A stretch of 48,965 nucleotides of DNA from Chloroflexota bacterium (GTDB taxonomy: Bacteria > Chloroflexota > Anaerolineae > Aggregatilineales > Phototrophicaceae). The notes under the pieces were generated by a model, which was not told where the DNA came from, did not search any database, and was given only the letters and a program-made list of their open reading frames with translations. Positions 1 to 9,133 of the stretch are shown here, one piece after another. The stretch spans positions 1 through 48,965 of the forward strand of contig JAPPMO010000060.1 in the NCBI GenBank assembly GCA_028873975.1. The letters run 5' to 3'. Numbering within the stretch: the stretch's first letter is position 1; every line of letters starts with the position of its first letter. A program made the translations under genes and the position numbers.

Positions 1-451
1 AACCCTCCCTCAAATTCTGGGAAAAAGTGCCCAGTTCTGGTGAACCACTACACCCATCCCCCCAACCCCCTTGCCCCAGCGAGCTAGGGAAGGGGGAGCG
101 CATGCTGCGAACTCCTTGCATAGCGTCGCTCGCAATGCCAATTCGCCTAATATTACACATCCCGCCGTAGAGTCACCCTTCCCCAGTTGACTGGGGAAGG
201 GCCGGGGATGGGGTAAAATCTGGGAAGCCGTCCAGATTTCAGTATCGGACAAGCCTTACAGATCGTTGCTTTAGCAAAATTTGCATTTCTTTCTTGGTCT
301 TATTTCTGTGGCAAATTTTCAGTTTGTTCGTTGCATCGTTCCACTGGATAACATTTTTGAAGCGATTGCACTGTCGTTGACATATCGTCCGCAACCGATT
401 GGCGAATAATCGCGTATAATATAGACATGTTATAGGTACAGGAGCTGCGGG
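1..451. repeat. Gene-free contig start with G/C-tract hairpin repeat
   Basis: No credible gene is seen here. Bases about 50-220 hold two G/C-tract hairpins. The second is a perfect 11-bp inverted repeat, CCCTTCCCCAG (176-186) and CTGGGGAAGGG (191-201), with a 4-base loop, followed by a GGCCGGGGATGGGG tail. The first (about 66-105) is an imperfect version. The tail and stem recur in reverse orientation at 21646-21688 and as a degenerate copy at 27968-27996, so this is a dispersed intergenic repeat and not a one-off terminator. The remainder (220-410) is AT-richer and has nothing recognisable. Confidence 0.65.
415..420 (+). promoter_or_regulatory. Possible -10 element for the GlsB-like gene
   Basis: A consensus TATAAT lies 31 bases upstream of the ATG at 452. 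No good -35 hexamer is present at 16-18 bases; a TTGACA at 377-382 is too far away (32 bases). This is a weak call resting on the -10 alone. Confidence 0.3.
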
Positions 452-796
452 ATGAACTTGAAAGTCGGAATCGGAATTGTCATCGCGGTGATCATCGGCG
501 CCCTGCTTTTGTCGGGCTTGCTGGGCAAATTAATTGGCTTGGCAATCTCGCTAGCGATATGGGGCTTCGTCGGTTATCTGGCGGGCAATCTGGTCCGTGG
601 CGAGGGCTACGGCTTGCTGGGCAATATCGTGCTGGGCATTCTGGGCGGGTTCGTTGGATCGCTGCTGGTCACGATCATGGGCTTTGCCGGCTTGGTGAAA
701 GTGCCTTTTGTCGGCGGGATTTTGGTCGGTGTCTTGGGCGCGGTCGTGGTGGTGCTTGTGAGCAAGTTCTTCGCGCCGCAAGAAGGCGGAGAGTAG
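452..796 (+). CDS. GlsB/YeaQ/YmgE-family small membrane protein
   Basis: A 114-residue, almost wholly hydrophobic protein with Gly-rich membrane segments at about residues 5-25, 29-47, 57-78 and 86-107. The central stretch (GYLAGNLVRGEG, then LLGNIVLGILGGFVGS) matches the transglycosylase-associated/GlsB family, in which small inner-membrane proteins are linked to general or acid stress. The family name 'transglycosylase-associated' is historical and no enzyme activity is implied. The length is somewhat above the usual 80-90 residues because of an extra N-terminal membrane segment. An AGGAG ribosome site lies just upstream of the ATG. The gene stands alone, with a convergent nuclease gene beyond it. 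The family call is good; the exact role is unknown. Confidence 0.8.
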   Translation: MNLKVGIGIVIAVIIGALLLSGLLGKLIGLAISLAIWGFVGYLAGNLVRGEGYGLLGNIVLGILGGFVGSLLVTIMGFAGLVKVPFVGGILVGVLGAVVVVLVSKFFAPQEGGE

Positions 797-845
797 CCTC
801 GAGGCTAAAGATTGCCTTGGTTGACTCAGATCGTTAATTCTACCT

Positions 846-1460
846 TTAATTCAAGCTGCCAAATATCTCTCTCAGTAATTCCTTTCTAGCATAAAATGCT
901 CGGCTTTGGGATCCATGCCCTGGACCCTTGGTTCTTGGTTGCACCAAAACGCCCATTCGCCCCGTTAAGCAATCGAAGCCCCGTCTAGGGTCGCGAATGA
1001 CGCTCCGCACCTCATCGTAATCTTTTTCGATATGTTCATATAGCTCTTCGCTAAGAACAAAGTCAATCACTTTATAAACATAAGATGGCTCTGTATAATC
1101 ACTCTCAACAGTGCGAGCAACTACGACCATCTTCGACAATTTGCGCAACAAATGGCTGGCGTAGAAATCATTTCTGGCGACTTCGACTTTATCAATCATA
1201 CATATTGCCATGGTTTCTTTGAATACGAGCGCCCCATTCTTGAGGTACTTCAATGGAACAACTTTCAGTTCCCAGGATCCAAAGTTAGGGCTTCGTGCTG
1301 AGTTTAACGGCAAGCCCAAGTGTCTTTCGCAAACTTGCCCTGCCCAGCCTTTATTTTGCCTGCCGTTTACAGTGGCATAGATGCCATGACATTCTCCTAC
1401 CTTGTGCAAGTCTTCACCTTTCAACAACTGTAATCGACGTATCGCCTCTTCTCGTTCCAA
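846..1460 (-). CDS. MutH/Sau3AI-like type II restriction endonuclease
   Basis: A 204-residue protein resembling the MutH/Sau3AI nuclease family, which nicks or cuts at GATC. It has an N-terminal helix with a KGWAGQVCERHLG segment, then SPNFGSWELKVVPL carrying the E-x-K catalytic pair (E64, K66), then a beta-strand rich core. In MutH the motif is D-(x5-7)-E-L-K with the Asp in a 'PDF' context. Here the equivalent reads 'PNF' (N59, codon AAC), so a metal-binding Asp may be missing. The gene starts with TTG at 1460, and an AGGAGG (1470-1465) lies 4 bases upstream and overlaps the TAG stop of the methyltransferase, so translation is probably coupled. Together they form a type II R-M pair; GATC specificity is inferred from the families only. 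Confidence 0.75.
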   Translation of the reverse strand: MEREEAIRRLQLLKGEDLHKVGECHGIYATVNGRQNKGWAGQVCERHLGLPLNSARSPNFGSWELKVVPLKYLKNGALVFKETMAICMIDKVEVARNDFYASHLLRKLSKMVVVARTVESDYTEPSYVYKVIDFVLSEELYEHIEKDYDEVRSVIRDPRRGFDCLTGRMGVLVQPRTKGPGHGSQSRAFYARKELLREIFGSLN

Positions 1461-1468
1461 ACCGCCTC

Positions 1469-2477
<1,009 letters not shown>

Positions 2478-2525
2478 TGCCGATCAATATAAAAGGGTCT
2501 TTTGCGGGCGCGCGAAGGGGACGCA

Positions 2526-3557
2526 ATGGCATCACCAAGCAAAGAAATGCTCCTGGACTGGTACCGGCAGATGGTGCTGATCCGGGAATTCGAAGAAACT
2601 TGCCACCGGCTCTACGAAGAAAAGCGCATCACCGGCGTTTACCTGCACCTTTACAGCGGGCACGAAGCCAGCGGCGTCGGCTCGATGGCGGCTTTGCGCC
2701 CCAGCGACCATGTCATCACCGCTTATCGCGATCATGGCATCGCGCTGATTCTGGGCATGGATCCCGGGGCGGTGATGGCGGAAATGATGGGCAAAAAGAC
2801 CGGCAGCAGCGGCGGCAAGGGCGGCTCGATGCACTTGGCCTCCGCCCAGCACAATTTCTGGGGCGGCTATGCCATCGTGGGCGGGCATTTGCCGCTGGCG
2901 GCGGGTATCGCGCTGGAAGCGCGTTATCGCGGCAGCGATGATGTCACCATGACCTATGTCGGCGACGGCGCTACCAATAATGGCTATTTCCACGAGTCGC
3001 TCAATATGAGTTCGATCTGGGATTTGCCCGTGGTCTGGATTATTGAAAACAATGGCTACGGCATGGGGACCGAAGTGGACCGCGCCAGCGGGCAAATTGA
3101 GTTGCATCGCAAGGCGGAAGCTTATGGCATCAAGAGCCTCGGCCGCGTCAATGCGCAGGATGCCTTGGAAGTATACGCTGTGGCGACGCAGGCGGTCGAT
3201 TATGCGCGTAAACATGGACCGGTGGTGGTTGAGCATGTGACTTATCGCTATCGAGGACATGGCGTTTCCGACAAGCAGTACGACGCCCGCGAAGATATGT
3301 CGGCCGAGCTGCGCGAATGGATGGAATGTCGCGAGCCGATCAAGATCCTGCGCGATCAGATCTTAAAAAAGCACAAAGGCGCCAAAGCGATTTTGGCAGC
3401 GCACGAGGAAGACGCGCGGCGGATTGTCAAAGAGGCGGTGGAATTTGCCGAAGCCAGCGAGCTGCCAAATAGCTATCAAGAGCTATTCCAGAACACCTAT
3501 GCGCAATCGAATCTGGTTCACAAGACCGATATGAGCGTGGGGGCCGGCATCGATTAA
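2526..3557 (+). CDS. pdhA: Pyruvate dehydrogenase E1 component, alpha subunit
   Basis: A 343-residue thiamine-diphosphate-dependent E1-alpha of a 2-oxo acid dehydrogenase complex, most likely pyruvate dehydrogenase. With E1-beta it decarboxylates pyruvate and reductively acetylates the lipoyl arm of E2 in the cytoplasm. Visible signatures are the N-terminal YRQMVLIREFEE, the HLYSGHEASGVG region, the GSSGGKGGSMH loop, and the ThDP motif beginning GDGATNNGYFHES (about residue 146) and ending IENN about 30 residues later. The YRYRGHGVSD loop corresponds to the phosphorylation-loop region of mitochondrial E1. The ATG at 2526 is chosen over an upstream in-frame TTG (2502) because AAGGGG lies 5 bases before it. 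It is first in a pdhA-pdhB-pdhC order. No E3 (lpd) gene is in the window. Confidence 0.93.
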   Translation: MASPSKEMLLDWYRQMVLIREFEETCHRLYEEKRITGVYLHLYSGHEASGVGSMAALRPSDHVITAYRDHGIALILGMDPGAVMAEMMGKKTGSSGGKGGSMHLASAQHNFWGGYAIVGGHLPLAAGIALEARYRGSDDVTMTYVGDGATNNGYFHESLNMSSIWDLPVVWIIENNGYGMGTEVDRASGQIELHRKAEAYGIKSLGRVNAQDALEVYAVATQAVDYARKHGPVVVEHVTYRYRGHGVSDKQYDAREDMSAELREWMECREPIKILRDQILKKHKGAKAILAAHEEDARRIVKEAVEFAEASELPNSYQELFQNTYAQSNLVHKTDMSVGAGID

Positions 3558-3593
3558 GGGTAGAAGCCGGCAGCCGCTCGGCGGCGGCGAAAA

Positions 3594-3653
3594 AATCCGC
3601 CGCGCTGACACAGGGCAACAAAGCTTCCTGTTGCGCGAGCAGCGCGGCGGATT
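3594..3653. other. Long hairpin between pdhA and pdhB
   Basis: A perfect 13-bp inverted repeat, AATCCGCCGCGCT (3594-3606) and AGCGCGGCGGATT (3641-3653), encloses a second 6-bp stem, GCAACA (3615-3620) and TGTTGC (3629-3634). It sits in the 140-base gap between pdhA and pdhB. No T-run follows, so it is not a typical intrinsic terminator. It may be an mRNA processing or stability element. Confidence 0.6.
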
Positions 3654-3697
3654 GCAAGAGATAACTTGACAGACTTGCATCAGACAAGGGAAACGCG

Positions 3698-4684
3698 ATG
3701 GCAGTTAGAAATGTCGCCATGCGGGAAGCCATCCGCAGGGCGCTGCAAGAAGAGATGCGCCGCGATGATGACGTCTTTGTCATGGGCGAAGAGGTGGCGT
3801 ACTGGCAAGGCACGCATCGGGTCACGCGCGGCTTTCTGGAAGAATTTGGGGAACGGCGCGTGCGCGACACGCCCATCAGCGAGATGGCGATTGGCGGCGT
3901 GGCGGTGGGCGCGGCCATGGCGGGCCTGCGGCCCGTCGCCGAATTCATGACCATCAACTTCGCCTTTCTGGCTTTGGATGCGATTGCCAATCACGCGGGC
4001 AAGGTGCGTTACTTCTTTGATGGCATGTTCAAAGTACCGCTGGTCTACCGCGCGGCGAGCGGCTGGGGCAACCAGGCGACGGCGTCGCATTCACATAGCC
4101 CGGAACCGATCTTCGCCCATTTTCCCGGCGTATATGTGGGCTGCCCTTCCAACTCGATGGATGCCTACGGCATGTTAAAAGCGGCGATTCGCGATGACAA
4201 TCCGGTCCTCTTCACCGAGAGTATCGCTCTTTATCCCAAACCGGGTCCGATGCCCGACGATGAGGACACCGACTATCTGATTCCGATCGGCAAAGGCGAT
4301 ATCAAGCGCGAGGGCGCTGACGTCACGCTGGTGGCTTACGCGCGCGGGGTCGACTGGGCATTGCAGGCGGCGCGTCAATTGGCGAAAGATGGCGTGGAAG
4401 CCGAAGTCGTCGATTTGCGCTGGTTGCGTCCCTTGGACATGGAGCTGGTTTACAGCAGTTTCAAGAAGACCAATCGCTGCGTCATCGTGGAAGAATCGCT
4501 GCCCATGTACAGCTTCGGCAGCGAGATCGCCGCGCTCTTGCAGGAAAACATGTTTGATTACATGGACGCGCCGATCAAGCGCGTCGCGGCGGAAGACGTT
4601 CCCCTGCCCTATTCCAAAGAGATTGAGCTTTTGGCGCTGCCGGACGCCCAAAAGGTCGCCGACGCGGTCAAGGAGATAGTGTAG
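3698..4684 (+). CDS. pdhB: Pyruvate dehydrogenase E1 component, beta subunit
   Basis: A 328-residue E1-beta partner of pdhA. It contributes the second half of the ThDP active site in the alpha2-beta2 E1. Typical features are FVMGEEVAYWQGTHRVTRGF near the N-terminus, RVRDTPISEMAIGGVAVGAAMAGLRPVAEF, the SHSHSPEPIFAHFPGV loop with conserved His residues, and the C-terminal transketolase-C domain (DVTLVAYARGVDWALQAA, then VVDLRWLRPLD and CVIVEES). The length is normal. AAGGGA lies upstream of the ATG. The stop TAG is directly followed by the ATG of the E2 gene with no gap, so expression is almost certainly coupled. Confidence 0.94.
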   Translation: MAVRNVAMREAIRRALQEEMRRDDDVFVMGEEVAYWQGTHRVTRGFLEEFGERRVRDTPISEMAIGGVAVGAAMAGLRPVAEFMTINFAFLALDAIANHAGKVRYFFDGMFKVPLVYRAASGWGNQATASHSHSPEPIFAHFPGVYVGCPSNSMDAYGMLKAAIRDDNPVLFTESIALYPKPGPMPDDEDTDYLIPIGKGDIKREGADVTLVAYARGVDWALQAARQLAKDGVEAEVVDLRWLRPLDMELVYSSFKKTNRCVIVEESLPMYSFGSEIAALLQENMFDYMDAPIKRVAAEDVPLPYSKEIELLALPDAQKVADAVKEIV

Positions 4685-5920
4685 ATGGCTTACGAAGTCA
4701 AGCTGACAACCGATGGACTGCTGATCAACTGGCTGCGCGATGTCGGCGAGAATGTCTCGGCAAGCGATATTATCGCCGAAGTTGAAGCCGACAAGGCAAC
4801 TGTCGAGATCGAGGCCGGCAGCGACGGCATGCTGCTGGAGTTGCGCGCCGAACCCGGCGACGAGATCGGCGAAGGAACCGTCATCGCGGTGATCGGCGCA
4901 TCGAGCGAAGCCGCGGCCTCGGAACCAGATTCCGCGCCGGCAAAGGGCGAAGCGCCGTCAAAGGCTCCCCCGCCCGCTACCGAGACCAATGGGGCAGCCA
5001 TGACCGACGACGGGCGCGTCAAGGCATCGCCTCTGGCGCGGCGCATGGCAGCTGACAAGGGCATCGACCTCAGCCGCGTATCGGGGACGGGACCCGGCGG
5101 CCGGATCGTCAAGTCCGATATCGAGAATTTCGCCGAAAAGCCCAAGCTGCCGCCCATGCCGGCATCCTCCCCGTCCGCCAGCGGACAGCCGACCTGGGGC
5201 AAGCTGCCAGAAGAAGACGTCGATGTCTTGCCGCTTTCGCGCATGCGCCGGGCGATCGCCGACGGCACCATTCGCAGCAAGAGCAATACCCCGCATTTTT
5301 ATGTCACGGTGGAAGCCGATGTCGAGCCGCTGCTGGCGCTGCGTGCAGAAATCAACAGCGCTCTGGCGGATGAGGGCATCAAGATCAGCGTCAACGATCT
5401 CTTGATCAAGGCATTGGCGCTTTGTTTGCGGGAATACCCCAACCTCAACAGTCATTATTACGGCGATCGCCTGGTCCAACACCAGCGCGTCAACATCGGC
5501 ATCTCGGTGGCGCTGCCGGACAATGGCTTGGTCAATGTCGTCTGCCACGACGCCGACAGCGTGCCCTTGCGCGAGATGGCGGTCAATAACAAGGCGATGT
5601 ACGAGCGCGCCCGTTCCGGCAAGATCAAGCCGGACGATATCCGCGGCGCCACCTTCACCATCAGCAATCTGGGACCCTTTAATATCAAGGATTTCTCGGC
5701 CATCATCAGTTCGCCGGAAGCCGGCATCCTGGCTGTTTCATCAGCGCGGCGCGTGCCGGTCGTTCGGGACGACGGGACGCTGGGCGCGGGTACGCGCATG
5801 AACATGACGCTGAGCGTCGACCACCGCGTCAGCAATGGCGCGGAAGGCGCGGGGTTCATGAATCACCTGCGGGAGCTGGTGGAGAATCCGCTTAGGCTGC
5901 TGGATTTGAAGCAGGTATAA
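4685..5920 (+). CDS. pdhC: Dihydrolipoamide acetyltransferase (E2) of pyruvate dehydrogenase
   Basis: A 411-residue E2. Domain order: one lipoyl domain (residues 1-75, EVEADKATVEIEA with the lipoylated Lys at K37); an Ala/Pro-rich linker; a peripheral-subunit-binding domain (about 112-152, VKASPLARRMAADKG then GTGPGGRIVKSDI); a second linker; and the catalytic acyltransferase domain (about 185-411). The active-site His is in the C-terminal DHRVSNGAEG (H380). In the family the motif is HxxxDG; here the Asp is replaced by Asn (N384, codon AAT). The catalytic His is kept, so the enzyme may still work. AGGAG (4671-4675) lies 9 bases upstream of the ATG. It is the last PDH gene here; E3 must be encoded elsewhere. 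Confidence 0.93.
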   Translation: MAYEVKLTTDGLLINWLRDVGENVSASDIIAEVEADKATVEIEAGSDGMLLELRAEPGDEIGEGTVIAVIGASSEAAASEPDSAPAKGEAPSKAPPPATETNGAAMTDDGRVKASPLARRMAADKGIDLSRVSGTGPGGRIVKSDIENFAEKPKLPPMPASSPSASGQPTWGKLPEEDVDVLPLSRMRRAIADGTIRSKSNTPHFYVTVEADVEPLLALRAEINSALADEGIKISVNDLLIKALALCLREYPNLNSHYYGDRLVQHQRVNIGISVALPDNGLVNVVCHDADSVPLREMAVNNKAMYERARSGKIKPDDIRGATFTISNLGPFNIKDFSAIISSPEAGILAVSSARRVPVVRDDGTLGAGTRMNMTLSVDHRVSNGAEGAGFMNHLRELVENPLRLLDLKQV

Positions 5921-5941
5921 CGCGGGCTGAGCGATAGCCTA

Positions 5942-7081
5942 ATGCCCAAGCGCGTCCTATTCGTCGCATCCCTGCACCACCCCGAAGAACTGCAATCCGA
6001 TATTCGCAGCAGCGCAAGCGGCGACCCGACTCCCCTCTTCCCCAGCAGCATGGGACAGCACTTCTGGGAACGCGCCATGCGCGCGGCCGGCTACCAGGTG
6101 GACGTGTTCTGGCGCAACTTGCCGGGCTACGGTCCCCGCGACATTGCCCGGCTGCGCGGCGATGTCTTCCGCGAGCGCTTGACGCCAGGCAAAATCGCGA
6201 CTGCTTTGCTGCGGCGCTTGCCAGCGCAAGTCAATCCCGACTATCGCCGCCGCAATCAACTGCTGCTGGAAGCGGCGCGCCGCTTTCAACCGGGCATCAT
6301 CTGGCTCTCCGGCGACAACCGCGAGATTTTTCCTCAAACACTGCAAGCACTGAAGCGGGCGCATGGCTGCAAGATCATCTATGTGACCGGCGTCTCGCCC
6401 ATCGTCTTCTCCCATGCCAACGAACGCGACGCCGCCCGTCTTTATGATCTGGTGCTGGTGAACGATTATTATCATGGCGTTCAATGGCGGGAATTGGGCG
6501 CGAAGCGTGTTGAATGCCTCCCTTACGTCGCCATTGACCCGGATTTTCATTATCCGCAGCCGAAAACAGAGGTCCCCAAGGACTACTTATGCGATATCGG
6601 ATTCGTCGGCACGCTGGTCCCGGGCTCGCTCTACAGTGAGCGAGTGGCAGCGCTGGAGAGCCTGCGCGAATTCGACCTGGGCATCTGGAGCATGCACGAA
6701 GTGCCGGAAGCGCTGCGGCCTTTTCAGCGCGGCTACGCGCTGGGCCGGGAGATGCTGCGCGTCTTGTCGTCGGTGAAAATCAGCCTCAACGCGCACGGCG
6801 ATTTCATGCGCTACGGCGGCAATATGCGCCTCTTCGAGACCGCCGCCGTCGGGACCTTCCAGATCGCCGATGACCGCCCCGGCCTGCGCGAGTGGTTTGA
6901 TGTCGGCGAGCATTTGGCAACGTATAGCGATACAGAGGACTTGCGGGCGAAGGTGCAGTATTACCTGGCGCATGATGACGAGCGGCGGCGGATGGCGGCG
7001 GCCGCGCGGCGGCATGTGCTGGAAAATCATCGTTATGATCAGCGGCTGGCGCGTGTGGAGGAGATGTTGGGTACGCTATAA
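5942..7081 (+). CDS. CgeB-like family glycosyltransferase
   Basis: A 379-residue protein with a Rossmann-like N-terminal half (KRVLFVASLHHP, PGIIWLSGDNREIFP, HGCKIIYVTGVSP) and a C-terminal half carrying the family pattern IGFVGTLVPGS, then KISLNAHGDFMRYGGNMRLFETAAVGTFQIAD, and DTEDLRAKVQYYLAHDDERRRMAAAARRHVLENH. This is the arrangement of CgeB/Glyco_trans_1_2-type glycosyltransferases, GT-B enzymes of which some decorate spore coat or surface polysaccharides. The acceptor and sugar donor cannot be read from the sequence. It starts 21 bases after pdhC on the same strand but has no metabolic link to it. A second GT-B enzyme lies at 47423-48574. Confidence 0.78.
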   Translation: MPKRVLFVASLHHPEELQSDIRSSASGDPTPLFPSSMGQHFWERAMRAAGYQVDVFWRNLPGYGPRDIARLRGDVFRERLTPGKIATALLRRLPAQVNPDYRRRNQLLLEAARRFQPGIIWLSGDNREIFPQTLQALKRAHGCKIIYVTGVSPIVFSHANERDAARLYDLVLVNDYYHGVQWRELGAKRVECLPYVAIDPDFHYPQPKTEVPKDYLCDIGFVGTLVPGSLYSERVAALESLREFDLGIWSMHEVPEALRPFQRGYALGREMLRVLSSVKISLNAHGDFMRYGGNMRLFETAAVGTFQIADDRPGLREWFDVGEHLATYSDTEDLRAKVQYYLAHDDERRRMAAAARRHVLENHRYDQRLARVEEMLGTL

Positions 7082-7156
7082 TACCCTCAATTTTAGGGGG
7101 CGGCGCAACTGCAATATTAAGTATAGTTGAATCAAATAAAGTGAAATGAGGAAACT

Positions 7157-7645
7157 ATGTCTAATTCGGACGGAGAAAATCTGGCTGGCGGATGCGGTTG
7201 CTTATTGCTTGTCTTGTTCGCTGCGGCGGTTCACTTTCAAATTGATATTGGCCAGTTGTTCAATAGCATCGGGAATATCATCAAGGTCATCCTGGGGCTT
7301 GGCGGGATCTTGCTTGCCTTGTGGATATTATGCGCCATATTTGCCGACCCGCAGATAGACCAGGTCGATGAGAAAAAGAAATTCAAGCGCAAAGAAATGC
7401 CCAAAATGCCAGATCGGATCATCTATTCCGACATTCCAGCGCGGTCGCAATCGCGGAGCCAAGAGCGCCGCGTCTCTCGGCTGGAAGTGCCGGGCGGATA
7501 TGTGCCTTTCGAGATGACGCGGACGGAGACCAGGACGAAAGACACCGTGAAGACTGAAACAAAGGTGAAGACATACATCGACGCAAAAGAGGTGAAAGCG
7601 ATTTTGAAGGGAGGCGGCCGTCGACTGCTGGATGACGGCGAGTAG
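7157..7645 (+). CDS. Hypothetical two-TM membrane protein
   Basis: A 162-residue protein with no family I recognise. Two hydrophobic segments lie at about residues 11-30 and 40-63, separated by a short polar turn (QLFNS). They are followed by a Lys-rich positive stretch (EKKKFKRKEMPKMP) and a polar tail containing a Thr/Lys/Glu run (RTETRTKDTVKTETKVKTYID). The charge pattern predicts a cytoplasmic tail of about 95 residues. A GAGGAA ribosome site lies 4-5 bases before the ATG. It stands between the CgeB-like gene and the AT-rich DGQHR island. Confidence 0.6.
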   Translation: MSNSDGENLAGGCGCLLLVLFAAAVHFQIDIGQLFNSIGNIIKVILGLGGILLALWILCAIFADPQIDQVDEKKKFKRKEMPKMPDRIIYSDIPARSQSRSQERRVSRLEVPGGYVPFEMTRTETRTKDTVKTETKVKTYIDAKEVKAILKGGGRRLLDDGE

Positions 7646-7716
7646 GCTGCGTGGATGACCGATGTGCGGGTGGAGGAGCTGTTGGGAGAGAGATAACACC
7701 TCTACTGAAGCGCCTG

Positions 7717-7730
7717 TATAATGATATAAT
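7717..7730 (+). promoter_or_regulatory. Twin -10 elements before the DGQHR gene
   Basis: Two TATAAT hexamers lie 2 bases apart (7717-7722 and 7725-7730), and the second has an extended TG at 7722-7723. No clear -35 is visible. They lie 116-129 bases upstream of the ATG at 7846 in an AT-rich gap, which leaves a long leader containing the inverted repeat at 7801-7835. Confidence 0.35.
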
Positions 7731-7800
7731 TGCGAGGTAAATATTATTATCATAATAAATAGTATTCTAATTTCATTTTGACTGTTGACTAAATCCTTTT

Positions 7801-7835
7801 TTTAGATTAAGCTATTGGATAACGCTTAATCTAAA
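7801..7835. promoter_or_regulatory. 12-bp inverted repeat at the DGQHR gene start
   Basis: A perfect inverted repeat, TTTAGATTAAGC (7801-7812) and GCTTAATCTAAA (7824-7835), has an 11-base spacer. Its right arm runs into the ribosome site AAAGGAGG (7833-7840) of the gene that starts at 7846. It could be a protein-binding operator or an RNA hairpin that hides the ribosome site. DndB-family proteins are known in dnd systems as transcriptional regulators, so autoregulation is a reasonable inference. Confidence 0.65.
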
Positions 7836-7845
7836 GGAGGCCGAA

Positions 7846-9057
7846 ATGGTCACAACACGCAAGAAAAAGCAGCAAGTTGTTGAATTTGACGTACATCGCT
7901 ACCAACAGGGTGGGCGGACCGCTTATTCGCTCGTCATGGATTTGGGAACGCTAGACGACAATGTCCCAAACTTTGTGAGCCGAGACCGCATTGAAAAGGC
8001 AAACAGGCGCTTCATCGACGAACATGCACGGCGAATCGCGGACTATATCTATGACGTCGATAATTGGGTACTTGGCGCCATATTATTAGGAATCGCCCCT
8101 GATGTTGTCGAATTTGTGCCTTATCCGGAAGAGGACGGTAGCCCTTCTGACGTATCAGGATACATTCAAATCCCGTTGAGTGGGGGAACTAGCACAATTT
8201 CGATTCTTGATGGGCAGCACAGGCGCATGGCAATTCGCAGGGTGCGCGATCGCCTTCGCCAAGAAATCGTAAATGCAAAGGATTTATCTGCTAAGAACGG
8301 CAGAGACCAAGCTCTGAAAAAACTAGAATATAAGCTTCAAAGGCTTGATGAGATGTCAATCCCCGTGGCGCTTTATGAGGAAGCGAATACGAAAGAATTG
8401 CGACAGATGTTTGCTGACTTGGCCAAGACCCGCAACATTGACGCAACGACTAAGACCCGGTTTGACGACCGCGACCCTTTCAACCGCGCTGCAGTTGAAC
8501 TTGCAGAGAAAGGTCTAAGTAAGTTATTGACAGATCGTATTGAGATGGAACGTACGAGTCCCCTTCGAGCTAGCAACCATTTGCTTGCCGTAAGTCAACT
8601 CGCGAGATGCCTGAAGGTACTTCAGTACGGGTTTGGCAGTCGCGCCAGTCGTGACCGAATTCGTGAAGCTGATAACAACTATCAAGACTTGATTGACACC
8701 GGTATATCGTGGGCTGACGAGTTTCTACCAATTGCTCGGGAGGAATTTGAAGACCTACTTTCTTCCGATTTGGAAGAAAACTACGTCGCAATGCATCGTG
8801 CAAAATATGTGTCATTCAGCGTTCCTGTCTTGGAAGTAATGGCTGGTTGCTTCTATGAGTGGCAGATCCGCAGGCGGCCTTTGTATGAATTGGCCGACTG
8901 GATAAGATGCTCAGATTTCAATGTGGAATCAGAGGAGTGCATCCTTTTGAAGTCAAGCATGCTAATTCCGGGCGACTCTACAGTTGTCAGTCGGAATCAA
9001 AACAAGAGAGCGACGATAAACTATATCATCAATCAGGCATTGGTCGCCAACAGCTAA
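7846..9057 (+). CDS. DGQHR-domain (DndB-like) protein
   Basis: A 403-residue protein with the DGQHR signature (SILDGQHRRMAIRR, residues 119-132), the N-terminal block VMDLGTLDDNVPNFVSRDRI, an arginine-rich helix (RRFIDEHARRIADYI) and the C-terminal motif DATTKTRFDDRDPFNRAAVEL. These are the features of DndB/DGQHR proteins. In phosphorothioate (dnd) systems DndB is a DNA-binding regulator, and related orphans occur in prophages and defence islands. No dndACDE or dndFGH gene is in the window, so this is an orphan. The gene is AT-richer than its neighbours, which fits horizontal transfer. It has a strong AAAGGAGG ribosome site. A coiled-coil membrane protein follows 76 bases downstream and may be its partner. 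The family call is firm; the function is open. Confidence 0.8.
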   Translation: MVTTRKKKQQVVEFDVHRYQQGGRTAYSLVMDLGTLDDNVPNFVSRDRIEKANRRFIDEHARRIADYIYDVDNWVLGAILLGIAPDVVEFVPYPEEDGSPSDVSGYIQIPLSGGTSTISILDGQHRRMAIRRVRDRLRQEIVNAKDLSAKNGRDQALKKLEYKLQRLDEMSIPVALYEEANTKELRQMFADLAKTRNIDATTKTRFDDRDPFNRAAVELAEKGLSKLLTDRIEMERTSPLRASNHLLAVSQLARCLKVLQYGFGSRASRDRIREADNNYQDLIDTGISWADEFLPIAREEFEDLLSSDLEENYVAMHRAKYVSFSVPVLEVMAGCFYEWQIRRRPLYELADWIRCSDFNVESEECILLKSSMLIPGDSTVVSRNQNKRATINYIINQALVANS

Positions 9058-9133
9058 GGTTGCGAATATTGCACGGGCGTATCAAATCAAATCAGTCTGC
9101 GTCCGTGCTCTGAGAGTAGAAGTGAGGACATTT

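Noticed and set aside
10..252. 80-residue open frame at the contig start (minus strand)
   Set aside because: It covers the G/C-tract hairpin repeats and has no family-like sequence or ribosome site.
377..382. TTGACA as a -35 element for the GlsB-like gene
   Set aside because: The distance to the TATAAT at 415 is 32 bases, far too long for a sigma-70 promoter.
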